From Morella rubra (taxonomy: Eukaryota > Streptophyta > Magnoliopsida > Fagales > Myricaceae): a DNA stretch of 64,000 bases. The DNA lies in the NCBI GenBank assembly GCA_003952965.2, contig CM025855.1, positions 31,719,480-31,783,479 on the forward strand. The letters run 5' to 3'. A program made the translations under genes and the position numbers. The first letter of the stretch is position 1. Each line of letters starts with the position of its first letter. Below the pieces are notes generated by a model. It was not told the DNA's origin, made no database searches, and worked only from the letters and a program-made list of their open reading frames with translations. Below, in pieces: positions 22,594 through 36,025 of the stretch.

Positions 22594-22684
22594 GATGTGG
22601 GTTTCTCACAAGTCACAGAGAAATAATTCGCTTTGGATTGAAGAGGGAATGTGAGAGACGCTGGAGATAGGAACGGAAGAGCTG

Positions 22685-22692
22685 CTATAAAG
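22685..22692 (-). promoter_or_regulatory. TATA-like element of JAZ-B
   Basis: The minus strand reads TTTATAG about 92 bases before the ATG, in the same context as in JAZ-A (TGCTATAAAG on plus). A long GA microsatellite (about 22742-22764) lies just upstream. Confidence 0.45.
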
Positions 22693-24047
22693 GGTTGTTG
22701 TAAATGATACGCACGAGGTTCATGAGATTTGAAAACAAAAGGAGAGAGAGAGAGAGAGAGAGAGCGGCTGAGTTCTGAATAGCACGTCTTCCACGAATGT
22801 CGTGAACAAAAGAAACATGGCCGGGGTAATATATATGAAACTGGAAGTACTGGGGATTAGTTCTCCGTACGTAAGTGGTTCGGGTAGAACAGGAAAATGT
22901 GTCGGATGAAGTGTGGTGGGAACGTCTTTTCCAGCTTTGGCCTGTACTCGTGATCTGACTTGACCCGTGTTATGTTTAATTCAAATTGGTCGGCTTGACG
23001 ATTTTACCCTTTCAATTTTATTTATTTTTTTTGTCGCAGTATAGTTTATTGTATCCGTTCCGCGGTTCCGGTCTCCTGTCTGGCTTTTTTCCAGAAGATA
23101 ATTAATTTCCGTGCAGCAACGGCGTACGTTCCAAGTTTTTGTCCAACCCTTTCAGCTTTTGAGGTGTGAACAATATGAATCACATTTTTATTGGGGGTTT
23201 GAATTTTTTTCTTTCTTTCTTCGCTACCGGGCGTTTGAGTTATTCCTTAACTGTGGGCTTCCGTCTTGGGCAATTTTATGAACCCTTTTTGAATAGGGCG
23301 ACAAAAGTTACCCTTTTTAAGTTTAATGTGTATTTTTAAGTTATCCAGTACTTTTCGTATTTCGAAACGGCAGACAAAATTAAAAGAATCTAAGTAAACG
23401 GCAGACAATTTAACAATGTTGCTAAGATATACTAATACAACTTAATATTATTATTTTTATAAATATTAATATAATTTAATAATTTTTATACACATATGAA
23501 TAAAATTTTGACATCACCTAAATATTTAAATTATACTTAAAATTATTAAAATTTTACCAAAATAAATATGCTCTAAATGGTAGTTTTAAATCTTTAATGT
23601 CCAAAATGTCCGGACATTAAGATATACCATAACGTTGCCTATCTGGATTTTTTTTTTAAAGCAAATTCAGGATAATAGCTTTGGAAATGTATCAAACTAT
23701 AATATGATAACTTTAAGGAAGTTAATATAAAAAAAAAAAATTAAAGATATAGTCTAAACTAAAAAAAATTCTTATTTTTTGAGGGGCCAATCGATTAGGG
23801 GAAAAAAGCAGTTTCAGCCCAACAAAAAAGGGTTGATGAAGTCCTGAAAAAATATTCGTGTAGGATTAATCTATTGGTTGGGGCCGCCGGGGGAATTACC
23901 AACTAGGCGAGAAAAATTGGGTCCGATGGCCGATGGGTTGCTGGGGAACTGGAGGGAAAGATTGTTATTTTCGTTCGGTATTCGGCCACTGTCCCACGAT
24001 AGCAGGTGACGACTGACGTGTTCACCAAACAGACGAAACTCAACAAG

Positions 24048-24076
24048 CACGTGAGTGGAACTTCCAGGAGCACGTG
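24048..24076. promoter_or_regulatory. G-box pair upstream of JAZ-B
   Basis: CACGTG at 24048-24053 and 24071-24076, in the context AAGCACGTGA and GCACGTGTTGACT shared with copy A. About 1.45 kb upstream of the JAZ-B start. Retention in both copies supports a role in MYC2-type feedback, by inference. Confidence 0.5.
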
Positions 24077-24410
24077 TTGACTCGGCCAATTCTCATCTGT
24101 TGTTGTGTTGGAGTGACAGCAAAAGTCGCCGCCCACCGTCAAGTCGCAAGCTCGATATTCTCTAAAATGAAAAGCAGCCCTGGAACTTAGAAAAAAAAGA
24201 GAAAGAAAAGCAGCCCTGGAACAGTCCGTCTAGAGCTTTGATAATTGACTTTTTCCCCTTACTTTAACGGTGTCCCCAAAGATATGCCTAAAATGTTTAG
24301 CATTTAAACAACGTGATTACTGACGTTAGTGCTATTCACCTACTATGGAGGAGCGGGCCGGCCTCCGTTGGATACCACGTAACACCTCCTTTTGCCAATA
24401 ATGGACCGTG

Positions 24411-27400
24411 GACGGCCGCTTTGCAGTGCAGTACGAACAATTAGTCAAGAGATTTTGGATATGTTAAACGATGGGGGAAATACTCTGACGTGATAGGGAG
24501 ACGAGTTTGATGTTCTTTATTGAGACCAAAAAAAGAAAAAGAAAAAACGTATTTTGACTGGTAACAAGAAAGAAAGAAAAAACCATTTCTAGTTGTATTT
24601 AGAGCGACTATAGATTTTACTCTTAGGGTGTGGAGATTTGTTTTTCCGAAGTTCAACAGCTTTTACGTATTTATAGGTTTTTAACAATCAGAAGCTGTCA
24701 AAATAAAGGGTATTGTTTTCGAGAAATGGTTGATACTTGATAGACTGACAGTGATAGTGATTTTCAAAATCTCGTAACTTATTAGTCTAAATGTGTAACC
24801 CACTTCCCTCTACAATAAGCCCAAGAATTGCACAATCCAAAATTAGGACTAGTAGAGAAAAATCACATGCAAACAATTACAGTAGATCTTAATTCTTGTT
24901 GTTCAAATCAAGATAATAAGAATCACGGTACAAAGTGAATTCCTACAGAGCCCATATTTGATCCTAAATTTGTGGAGGATAGTATAACTTAAAAACAAAT
25001 GGGCTAAATGTATTTGACCTAGCAAAAAACGAACTGACCGAACTCGTTGGATATATACTATACCTAATTCCAAATTTAAGTATTAGTTTTGGTACAAGTA
25101 AGCGTATGGTGTCTATATACTAGACCTAAACCACGCGAGAGCGTGCATCTCACGCGTTTGTGACTTTTACCCCTTGACCACCTACTCTCTTACAGCCGTT
25201 GATCTTGCAGTCTCTCTCCGTCGTCGCTTTTCCTTGTCTACTAGTTGTATCAACTTGTTGTCCTCTGTGGCTTGTATATTCTTTATGAGTATTTGTATGG
25301 CCTTATGGTCCCTCTGTTCGTTGGCCTGTCGACTTTCAGAGGGTTTGATTATCCCCTTAAAACATGTATTTGAGGTTTTTGAACTTTCTTGAGCTTGAGC
25401 TTTAATGAACAAGCTGTCGTGATTAAAAAAAACAGCTTATGGTGGATTCAACTCATAGATCCTAATGGGAGTGTTTGTTATTACATTTGTTTAGACCTAG
25501 ATCTGATCAAATTAAATGGATTTTCAGGATTTGATCAAAGAGAACAGAAGGATGTTTATGTGAAGCTTCCAGGCAGATTTTGCGGGCTAAACAATAATTC
25601 CATTGGTGCTGTATGCATTAGGCTTTATGCCCATCCAGATTCGGCTTTATAATGGACCTATTCTACGTGGGTCTTTCAAACAGTTTCAAATAAGAATAAG
25701 GAAGTCCAAATAATAACTTGACTGGGTCGTCCGTGAGGGCTAATACATACATACGCCAAAAAAAAAAAAAAAAAAACACATATTTTGTCAACAAAATCTC
25801 TTCGCGTACAATCCAGTCGCGAGTTCACAAGTTATACTCTCCATTGGATATCTCAGATTCCATCACAGCCCTCACTCAAGGTCCCGTCTGCAGTTACTCG
25901 ATTACGATTCGAACAGAGGAATTTTGAGGAGGGCTGAATTCGGTGGATTCCCCCAAGTGGTGCCGTGTTGGAAGCAGCAAAGCCAGTAGGTTTGACTACT
26001 TTTTTTTTTATTGGTAGCAGGTTTGATTCCTTTGAAGTAGTCGATTTCACGTTCAAAGAGGAGAGGAAGAGGGAGGGAAGTTTCGAAGGAAGCTGTGTGC
26101 TAGACAAAAGAAGTACGACGTCATCAATGTCTCCGCTTCCACCGCAGACCTTGGACTCGAGGTCCCATCTCCCTGATACAAGAAAATTATGAAACTTGCC
26201 CTCTGAATATCTGACCATGTTTGTTAAACTACACTTGACTGAGTCGAATGTCGCCTGTTTTCGATCAAAATATGCTCCAATGCGCAGCTTATGTCATCAC
26301 CTATTACCTACCCATTCCTTTTGCCATCTCATGACTCATCCATTACCCACCCTCCCAGCCTCCAGAAACCGATCTCTGACTGCATTTGTAATTAAACAAG
26401 CTGCAATTCCTTAGTTCCTTCATTCATTTTCTCTTTTCTAAAACTTTATTCTATAGCAATTTCCAAAATTTTATCCAACAACTGCATGAGCTCCTGGTGA
26501 TCAACAGCCCGCAAAAATCTCCCAAAAAAAAAAAATTCGATCAAGTACTCGAAGATTGGATCAAAGTTGTACCTCTCAATGGGTCGTTTTTTGTCATTAT
26601 AATTGTTAATTTACTGCTCTCCCAACTATGTTGCCTTTCACTTTCTCTTTTATAGTCAGTGCTCTATCGATCACAACCTTACTTCCTGTACATTTTCACA
26701 TGGGTTTTTCCCAAGAGGGGTGGGATTCTGGTGTCCAAGCTGGCATATATCCTTTCGTCTGGCGATCACTCTACCTTCTGCGGCATTCAAAGTCAGCGTC
26801 GGGTCTATGGATCGACAGGGGTGTAATTTTGGGCCATTCCGCCCATTCAGTGGCTGTGGACGCTGGGTTCTTTTTTTTGGGCCTGCCCATTTGTCTGATG
26901 GCTGGCCCTTTTGGGCCTGTTTGTACGGTGCTTTTTTTGTCCCTACTTTTTTTCTGCTCTTCAAAATAAGACTGTCATTTGCTTAAGAGTAAGAAAAAAC
27001 GTAGATGGAAGTTGGAACATTCCAAGAAGCGCTCTATTGCAAGCTGGCCCTACACGTCCGAAAGGATATCAAACATTAGTGTTCGTTTAACAAGGGAAAA
27101 AAAATAATTAAGGAAAATGTAGGAATTAATGAAAGCTGCACTTCGCAATCTTTTTTTTTCTTCGCAATCGTTTCCAATATTACTCTTTGTATCTTTCACC
27201 ATTGACCTTGTTCTCACCACTCTTCGTCCTTAATATCTCTATGAGTTGTCACTCGACGCAGGGAGTACATGGCAATGTACCAGGGGCCATGAAGTGTCCC
27301 AAAGGGAAAGGAAATGAAAGATCGATGAAAGATTCCCTACTAAACCTTTTGCACCGTAAGAATAAAGAATAAAGATAAATAGAGATTGGTGGTGCTTGTT

Positions 27401-30142
27401 TTTCCTACCAGTTAACAGTTCACATTTACAGAGTACCCTTTTTCTTTGACCAACTGGTTTGAGAGAGAGAAACACAGAGAGCGAGAGGCTTTTCCTATCC
27501 ACTCTGACTGACTCGTCACTCACTCTATCACCCCGCTCCACCTATCTCTTTCTTAACCGGTGGCACTGCATCCTTTAGCCCCCGCTGCTCAGATTCCCTC
27601 CTGCCAACCGACAAGAAAAGGTTCCCTTGGTTTCTCCACAGTCCAGCTATGGGCTAACTAATACACCAGGACCATGTTTCTTCTTTTGTACCAAAAAGCA
27701 AGCACCTCTCCCCCTCTCTCTCTCTCTCCCCCTTCTGAAATACGAATCTTTTAGGGGTAAAGGGCCTACTTCTACAGTGCAAAAACTGCGCCCTGTGGCA
27801 ATCTTTTGTATTGCAGACTTCAATTATAATACCTTCTCGGGCTTCATATTGTCAATTTAGCTTTCTGCAATTTGGTCCATTATTTGATACGTTCTAGAAA
27901 GCGCGATGATTTCTCTCTTAAAGAACATGCCCAAATCGAAGGAAAAATTAATCTGCAGTTGTGCAATATCTTACTGGAGTTCTGGAATTGCAAATATTTT
28001 TTTTTTATTCTAAAGAATTTGTATCCTACCCGTTCGTACTCAGACACAAATTCTGAGAGGTTAGAAATTTCAAAATACAGGGAAGTGACGAGAATGTCGG
28101 ATTTGTTGGTAAGGTGTTGAATCCAAAACTATTGGCCTGGTAAGTAGAATGTTGAGTGGAAATGCCTCGGCATTCGAGTCAATTTCCTGGTAAGGATTGT
28201 ACACGTGGAAAACAAATTTAAGAAAATTGTGGCTAGGAATTAGTATAGAAGAAAGCATCCGACAATCCCGACACAGCAATACCCATGAGGGCCGAGGGGG
28301 ACGACAAGCCCACTGGAGCGCTGATACAGCTAAAATTAAAAACAACATCTAGACTGTCTAAGGGCCAAAAAAACAACAAAAACACAACATCAAGGAAAAA
28401 AAAAAAAAAAAAAAACTAGCAGGGGCGTGTCCTCCGACGGCCATCGAGAGCACCAAGATCTAGCCTCTGTCTCTCCTCGCAAAAAACAAAAAATAAAAGC
28501 AAATGAAGAGTTTTTGTGTAGATCCTGACCACAGTAATACCCGGAGCTCCTCCCATCACCGGAGTCTTTGTGTACGAGAGGGAGGGAGAGGGGGGCTTGG
28601 GGTGGGTGGAGTAGCTTGATTTGAAGGGGAAAAAAGAAGAAGCTAAGCTACTACGAGAACTATCTTGCTGGTGTAAACAGTAGATCTCTTAGGGTGGTGC
28701 GTACAAAACTGGCTCCATAGTCCTATATATATGCAGTAAATCTGAGACTTGACTAATGATCGGAGCATCAACCCCGCACTTACGTTGTTCGAATTTGGCA
28801 TGTCAAATCTATAAATGACGACCTCTCAACTATTAGCCTAAGGCTTCGAGGGCATAGAAGCTTGATTTGTGGTAAACATGATCCTTAAAGTGGAACTTCA
28901 GCCAGTCTTTTACTTTCTCTCGCATAAAACTTACTCCGAATAGTTACCCAAAAACACTTACTCCGAATCCTCAACTTGTGACGCATCTGCAACTTTCTCG
29001 TGAAAGCGAAAAACAAACAAACAAACAAACAAGGACGGGAAAAAAGAAGAAGCACGCGTAGGTAATAAGTGTTTATATGCCAAACTGCTGTATAGTGCTG
29101 ACTTTATGTGTACAGTACACTTGCATTTTCTGGACTCGTCTTCCGGAATGAACTTTAAACAAACATTTTTTCACACGTTATAAAGCTCGGCACTTCATCT
29201 ACGTTCAGCTGTCTACTCATTTATTTGAGTCGCTCAATCAGCCCCCGGTATAGCGGGGATCGCTAATTTGTCAAACACGCCGGAGCAGTTGACCACAATA
29301 AAAGCACCTCATCATTATGCTCCTTGAATATGAAAAACTTCTACTTACGTGTTGCGGTGCAATTGTAATACTTTATACCCGCACACATTATCTTGGCGGA
29401 GATAAGATATTAATTTTGAGTTATAAAAATCATGTGCTAATTAATTCAGGCTTATGATGTCAAAGGAATACCAGAGGAAAAAAGAAAAACATGTCGGTGA
29501 AACGAAGATACATGGAACCGTTCATTAGGTTAAGCTAATTAGCCAAAGTCATCCACTCCGATTTAGTGAATTTTGATTCAGAACTTACGTAGCGATCCAC
29601 GCGGGTTCCTGGGTACCCGATGATCAGCAGGATTAAAGGTCCTAAAAAGTAAAAATCTAACTAGAAGTTCACGAGAGGGAGAAGAAGGAAACAAACCAAA
29701 GCATTAATTAAGCATGCATAAAGATGAGACATTCCATGGCGGCATTACTATCGCAAGCTGGCTCTTCACGTTCGTAAGAAATATGCGTATACTTGGTGTT
29801 TGTTTAATGAGAAAAATATAGGAGTCGAGGACGAAAGCTGCACGTCGCACAATCATTACCGGCATTATTCTTTCCAACTCCTACCATTGACTTGTTCTTA
29901 GGAACTCATCTTTAATGTCTTTCTGGGTTGCCACCAATGCGTTCCAAGACACCCAAAATTTCACTATATAAAGCAGAAAACGAAAGCATACGGAAAACAA
30001 ATAAGAAAAACCCATTTGTCACCCATTTCATCAATCCAGAATGAAACTTTTCAAAAGCACAAAGGGGTTTTTATAGAGGAATAAAATGTTAAAAGAAAAA
30101 GATCATGGGAATGAAAAAAAAAAATCAGATAAGAAATCTCAT
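24411..30142. other. Long intergenic stretch, no supported gene
   Basis: I see no gene that stands up here. Short open frames near 25.2-25.4, 25.9-26.2, 26.6-27.0 and 28.1-28.3 kb lack domains, splice partners or consistent codon character. The interval holds CT microsatellites (about 27714-27730), A runs (near 25760 and 28398), and a short AAAC repeat near 29014-29031. Confidence 0.45.
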
Positions 30143-31390
30143 TCACGGAGATCCGTTTTCGGATCGATCAAAGTGGAGAAGTTGACCGCAACACTTGGGG
30201 CAATCTTCGACATGTTTGGGCACCATGAAGTACATGAGACAGCTCTTGCAGCCGGCCACAACCAAAACATGGTCTTTGCGGTCCTTATCTACCCGGTAAT
30301 GCTCTTTGGAGGAAGAGGGAGAGGACTCAGAGGAAGACTCCTCGCTATCATATGAGCTGTCGTCTTCTGAGTAGTAATCTCCGCTGTATTCTGCTGTTGT
30401 TCTTGGAACTTCTTTTGCTTTCATGCCGTTCCTCCAGTTTATGTAGTAAATCTCCCCTGTCTGCCAAAACCCCACTAACGGACGTAACTACATAAAATCC
30501 TTAAACAACTAAGAAGAAAAATATAACATTTGTTCATTCGATCAATTGTGAAAGGTAAACAAGATGAACCATCATAACAAATACAGCTCTATTTCTCTTT
30601 AGCATCGAAAAATATACTATCAAAATATAGCCATGTTTCTCTTTCGCACCCAAAAGTGTGTCTTTCTGTTTTCGGAAACTATAACTATGCGGTCAGACAC
30701 AAGAAATCCTCTTTTTCCTCGAGCATTTTTTGATCATGGGCAGTAGAGTTTCTTGTCCATTTTCTGAGAAGCAATGTTCCCCTCAGAGAAATATTCAACC
30801 AATTCACCTAATAGAAGATAATCACCGGATGGTCCAATCCAGAAAAGTTTGCCATCTCATACCTTCAACAGGAGGAAAAGAAGGGGATAAAAAAGCTGCA
30901 GAAAAAAGCTTTTCCTAGGGTTTCTTTTATCGATCGTCCTACGCTATGTGTGGAAGAAGAGGAGACCAAAAGGCATTGAATACACAGGCAATGAATATAA
31001 GCCATCCTATATGCAAGACCAAACACTTTCAGAAAGGAACGAAACATAAAGGTAGTGCAAGATCTGGAACGGTCTCGCATTTATTGAAGCTGTAAGAGGA
31101 AAGGGATTGAAAGGGTTTTCATTTATAAATCACAAAGGAAGAGTAAATCCAAGACTTACCTTTAAATCGAGGCATTGTTCCCAATAGTAAGGGAGAGATA
31201 TATGAGAGTTTAGCTCTAAGCTGGTGCCCGAGCTACGGACATGATTATCTGGCGTCTCATCTGACCTTGACGACGACCCTCCTACAGCCAAATCTGTGCC
31301 TGTGCCGCTTCTTGTTTGATGATTCAGCGAACAGTTCTGAAGGGATCTCTCTAAAGAAGCAGTAATGGTCGCCATGTTTGGAGCTGTCAT
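30143..31390 (-). CDS. WW-domain protein, CURLY FLAG LEAF 1-like
   Basis: Two exons (31390-31160 and 30460-30143), joined AAG|GTAAGT to TTTTGGCAG|ACA in phase 0, give 182 aa. The N-terminus MTAPNMATITASLERSLQNC matches the CFL1-like start; an ATG 18 codons upstream is open but less likely. A WW domain spans the splice site (LPYYWEQCLDLK then TGEIYYINWRNG), with Trp70 and Trp86. A Ser/Glu/Asp-rich acidic stretch follows, then a conserved C-terminus with four Cys (GCKSCLMYFMVP, CPKC) ending FDRSENGSP. In Arabidopsis and rice, CFL1 binds HD-ZIP IV proteins and reduces cuticle formation; that role is inherited by family, not shown here. A GA microsatellite lies in the 5' leader (31461-31478). Confidence 0.92.
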
Positions 31391-33249
31391 TACTTCTTCT
31401 ATGACAAAAAAGACCCCAGAAACTGATAGAAGAGTGATTCTCAACGATGAAAAAGAGAACTGAGAGAGAGAGAGAGAGATTAGGGGGGTGAGATTTTTGG
31501 AAGGAAAATATAGTGGTGCTCAGCCAAAGGTGGGGTTTGTTTCCTGTGCGAATTTAGTGGGTAGCGATAGAAGTCTCACGCCCTACATATGCGCGTGGTT
31601 ATCTTTGTTGACAAACCCAGGGTGGGTCCAGGGGTGTGCACTCTAGTGGAAACCTCCTGTGCTCGGCATTTTGTCTCACATCGCTCTTTTTGGCTCAGAA
31701 TCACACTCGCAACCGAGGAGCGTGAGAAAAAAGAGCTACCTAGTAATTACTGATTATGTTTGAGTTTAAAAAGTCTTGGGAGGATTAAAGCGATCCAGTA
31801 AAAACGCGGTTACCGAAAAGAATGCCGAAACTTTCTGTAACAGTTTTCAGGTTTAATTAAAAAGTTCGGTACAATGTTATGTTTTGTTTATTCCAAAAGG
31901 GCGGGATGGCCTCTGGAAACCAGAGCTTGCTCCACTTTCTATTATCTTAAATTGGCAGAAAAGCCTTAGAGAGTAAGCAAAGGATGTTAACAAATTTGCC
32001 GTGGAGCTTCGACTACAAAGGTTCCAAAGCTGCTTCATGTGGAGCAGCATATTGGAACTTAGTTCAATACAGTCATTTAATTGAAATCCAGGCCAAAGAG
32101 GTCCTGGAAACCTTTTCAAAGAATTTGGCACTTCCATACAGCTAAGTGTGAAGTTCTGTCGTCTTTAAAGTCATGCTTAATCATGACTTGCTGCCCATAT
32201 GTTTAAAGCCATTTTGGCTTCGTCGGGTGGTAAGGAGGCACTACATTTTGTGGCTTTTGGAAGGCTTAGAGAGCAAATTAAGGAAAAGGGAGAAATGTCC
32301 AAAACTTCAAACACAACAACAACTTAAGGAACTGCAGAAGACAATTTTCTTCTTTGCCTCACCATTTTGGTAAAGCATAGCTAGCTAACATTGGATCCTG
32401 ATCTCCCCCAAGAATCTTCTTAACTTCTATTCTCAGATTACATTAATTACTGGGTGTCATTCGTATAACATATTCCAGTTTCTGTCAAAAGGAAAAATGA
32501 TGAGGAAGGTTTTCATCAAAGGACCTAAGATTGTGGGTGTTCCACACAGTTCACCTGGACGTTTCAGAAATGACAAGAAAAAAAAAGGTCACCTGCTGCT
32601 AGAATATCTTAATAACACTAGGAAATTGTGTGGTTGAATTGAACCATGAGGGGAAGTGTACAATTGGACAAGGAGAAAGGGACGAGCATCTTCAGTAAGA
32701 CCGGACAGGCAGAATGTATTGGGGGAGCCGCCGTGGCTGGAGGAAAGAGATAGAGATAAGAGATAGAGCTAGAGATAGAAGAAGAAAGAATATTGTTCTA
32801 CTGTATGCTTTTTGTATCATAACTTCACAGCATGGTTGGGACTGTGGGGGAGGACTAGAGGTTCCAATATCAATCGTATTTTTCCTGATTGTGGAATCTA
32901 TTCTGAACTCTGCAAAGTATTCTGTCAGTATGGCCCTCTCGCGCGCTCTCTCTCTATCTCTCTCTCCCTCTGCTAATATTCCCTCTGATATCAGCAGAGG
33001 TCCTCGGGATGTTTCGTTGCTTTCTTTCTTTTTCCTTTTTTTTAGGATATTATATATAGTTTGCAGGAATGGGTCACGGATCTTTAAGCAAATTCAAAAC
33101 TTCTGCAACAGTGTTAAACCTTGCATAAGGCTAATATATAAGTCTTATGTGGGATGTTTTGACGTGGTAGGAGTAAAATATGTTTCAGCGGATTTCCAAA
33201 GTCATTCCCTGCACATTACGATGAGAGTTTAGTTATGCGAACAGTGGGG

Positions 33250-33360
33250 AACATCCCCTAGTGGCTATGAGCGTGCCCCTCGCAAATGCCGCTGGGTTCG
33301 CATTCTCAATATGGGGCAAATCATATAAAAATCTTAAGCTTTTATTTTATAGTTTTTTAG
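33250..33360 (+). repeat. tRNA-derived SINE-like fragment
   Basis: CCCCTAGTGGCTATGAGCG resembles an RNA polymerase III A box region, and GGTTCGCATTC about 35 bases later resembles a B box. Both fit the tRNA-like head of plant SINEs. The 3' part is AT-rich. I could not define target-site duplications, so this is a fragment at best. Confidence 0.45.
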
Positions 33361-34839
33361 AAAAATTACCAACTAGCTACAACCATATGTAATTTACTTA
33401 ACGTTATGTTGCAATTCCTCATCCCTAACAATATCCGGAGACCCCCATAAAATAAGCAATAACGGCGAATATGCACTGGGCATGCAGTGGCCCAAAAAGA
33501 AAAATAATAACTGTGTATATATATACGTGTGTATCTAAAGATGAAGCTGGGATTATGGCCTACAAGGGCGTGGTTTAATTCTAATTTATCTTAGAAGCGC
33601 TAATTATGTACAGATTGGAGAGGAGGGCCTGCAGGCCCTTGTGGACATTTTTTGATTCCTTTGAACCTGCAGGACAGATCGGGGGTGTTCAAAATTATGT
33701 TTTTCTTGTCGGATTCAGGTGGGTCGCAAATTAGGTTACGAGGGTTGATGAATATAAAAGTACCTGTTGGATGAGCGCGGCGTAAAATTAGGTATTTGGG
33801 CAGGTAAAGGCAGATGATCTAACTGAGTGATGCTTAGCTAATGTTTGTTAAATGATCGGATCAAGCACAGTACTACCGTCATATATAGAAAATAAAGAAG
33901 CGTTCTCAAACTTCTCTCGGCCAGGAGTATTATACGAAACAAAAAGAACTCCCCATTTTTCATAAGCCAATTGATGCCTTCTGGCCTTTGAACACATTCG
34001 GCCGTCATGTTTGAGAGCACCATGCATAAAAATATAGTTATCGTGCCCCAACCTTACATTGACCTGCGCATCTAGGGTTTTGTTTGAAGGCACTAAATTA
34101 AAGATGGACTTGAGGGTTTCGATGAGGACTTCAAGCTTCTATATATAATATATGCGTACATCTTTTGCATGCATTCCTATCAGGCTTTCAGAGGTATATA
34201 TGAGCGCTTCTACTATTATATATAGGAGTACTAATTCTTTTGGGTAATATTGAAGATGATGTTTCGATGAAGGCGGTCAACATTTCCTATATATATATCA
34301 TGTGCTTCTACATTTCTAAGAAGGCATCGAGTTTTTTGCATTGTGGGTCTCGTGGGCTTCATTGGTTCCTTTTAATAAGTCGGTTAATTTGGTCGGTAGA
34401 GGGAGTTCATGGTGCTTTAGCTCAATGCCATTTAACATGGCACCCATGCGAATCATGTGTTGCGCAGTTTTTCAGCTCTGCTACTATATATTGCCGTGCG
34501 ATTCCAATCTCTTGATCATAAGGACAATGGGTTTAGGACACATTTGGGGCCGGTACCTAGAATGTTCTTGAATGTCAATGGACAAAATCTGGCCAGTTTT
34601 TGCAGGCTTTCCTAGGCCAAAGGGAGAAGGATTGAATTTATGGACCCATTTTTGCATGCGTGGGACGTTGACTCTTAACAATCAAAAGACAAGAATTATT
34701 AAATTGATCAAAGCCCGCCAGAGTTCTCCAGAAGCCATCCCTTGTTCCTGGACCTTTCTAACTTTTGAACCACGACTCTCTTCTATGAAGTTTCTTTCAT
34801 TTCCACTCTAATATTCAACTCATGCTGTATGAAAGTCTC

Positions 34840-35100
34840 GGTGTGTTAAAGAATAAAAATAAAAGAGAGAAAAATAATTTAAAACTAGGAGAGAGAGGAT
34901 AGAGAAGTGAGACACAAGATTTAAATGGTTCGGTCTATAACCTACACTCATTGTGAGAAGGCCAACTGACTAGATTGGTGTACTCACTGATGTGTTTATG
35001 AGAGATTACAGAGAGACTTATTTATATACCTTTGATTACAAATTTGTATACATTTTATTACAATAATCCACGTTACTTAAACAATGTGAGACTCTAATAT
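34840..35100. repeat. Interspersed repeat-like segment
   Basis: GAGAGAG-rich DNA runs into ACACAAGATTTAAATGGTTC and a CCTACACTCATTGTGAG segment. This wording recurs in dispersed plant repeats as I remember them. No open frame and no clear ends, so the family is not assigned. Confidence 0.3.
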
Positions 35101-36025
35101 CCTCAATATTTAATGGTTATCCTTACGTGCACCTAGCCAAAAAAAAGAAAAGGTTTTGATTATTATTACACGTTGTGCAGAGTTGAAGTGATGTTTGGTT
35201 ACAAAAAAAAAAAATTATAGATTTTAGGAGGTAGACTTTGTGACTTTGAAAATCCATGGATTGGCATGATACATGACATCTCCTGAGTGCCAAATAATTG
35301 TGTCTTTTTTTCTCGCATGGAGTCCCAAAACGTACTTATCCACCCAAAAACGATTGCTCAAAGTTGTAGAATATAAAGTATTAACATATTTATAACTTAA
35401 TTATACTCTCTCTCTCTCTCTCTTTTATATGTGATTTCTCCTATTAAGGTATTTTTATTTAATATATAAATAAAAGAAGACTAATTGCATTAGGATTTTA
35501 ACATCTAAATACATAATACAATTTAGTTTTATTTGTAAAAAAGATTCAATGAAACACGATTAAAATTATAATATAGCATCTCCAAGAAAAACTACGAACA
35601 TCGAATCTGATATAATTCGTAATTATTACTATGTAACTCTCTTTATAGGATGGCACGTTGGAAATGTTAAGAGAACCTCATCTGACCAAAATTCATTGAT
35701 GGTTGCACTTTGACAATTTGTCAAGGAATTCTCAATTCTCCCAGTTAGAAATTTATACTTGACCTTCTAGAAATTCAGTTTAATGCACAGGCCAATCAGC
35801 TGGCAGGCCGCAGTAGCTTCCCAGGGTTTTCCTTGGGAGGGGATAGAACCGTCGTAGCGAATTCCTCGTGGCTCGTCCAGCGAAGACTTTTAGCCTGGTC
35901 CAGCAAATAAATTACCAACCCCGTCCAACCATAGAAAAACGTGTAAACCGATAGACTCTGCAATTTCTTCAATTGGGCAAGTCTGCTTTGAATTTGATCA
36001 GAAAGGAGGAGGAGGAGCTCGACAA

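Larger units (their letters stand above)
17725..24410. repeat. Segmental duplication, copy B
   Basis: Second copy of the PPR 5' end, snoRNA, JAZ and upstream block, in direct orientation to copy A about 10 kb away. It carries JAZ-B intact, a degraded PPR 5' remnant and a degraded snoRNA, plus a foldback element (19233-19760) that I do not find in copy A. Edges are approximate. Confidence 0.85.
31391..36025. other. Intergenic between CFL1-like and LITAF genes
   Basis: No gene supported. Contents are a GA/TC-rich stretch at 32750-32970, a tRNA-derived SINE-like fragment near 33250, AT microsatellites near 33515 and 34290, and a repeat-like segment at 34840-35100. The 172-codon open frame at 32714 consists largely of microsatellite and lacks any domain. 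Confidence 0.45.

Noticed and set aside
26603-26986. 127-codon plus-strand open frame
   Set aside because: All three forward frames and one reverse frame are open in the same place, which reflects base composition. No domain or splice support.
28070-28348. 92-codon minus-strand open frame
   Set aside because: No homology recognised, no splice partners, and AT-rich intergenic context.
32690-33010. Possible microRNA precursor in the GA/CT-rich region
   Set aside because: I could not find a known mature miRNA sequence. Complementarity between the GA and CT stretches is explained by the simple repeats.
32714-33232. 172-codon plus-strand open frame
   Set aside because: It runs through GA/CT microsatellite DNA, has no domain and no coding-like composition.
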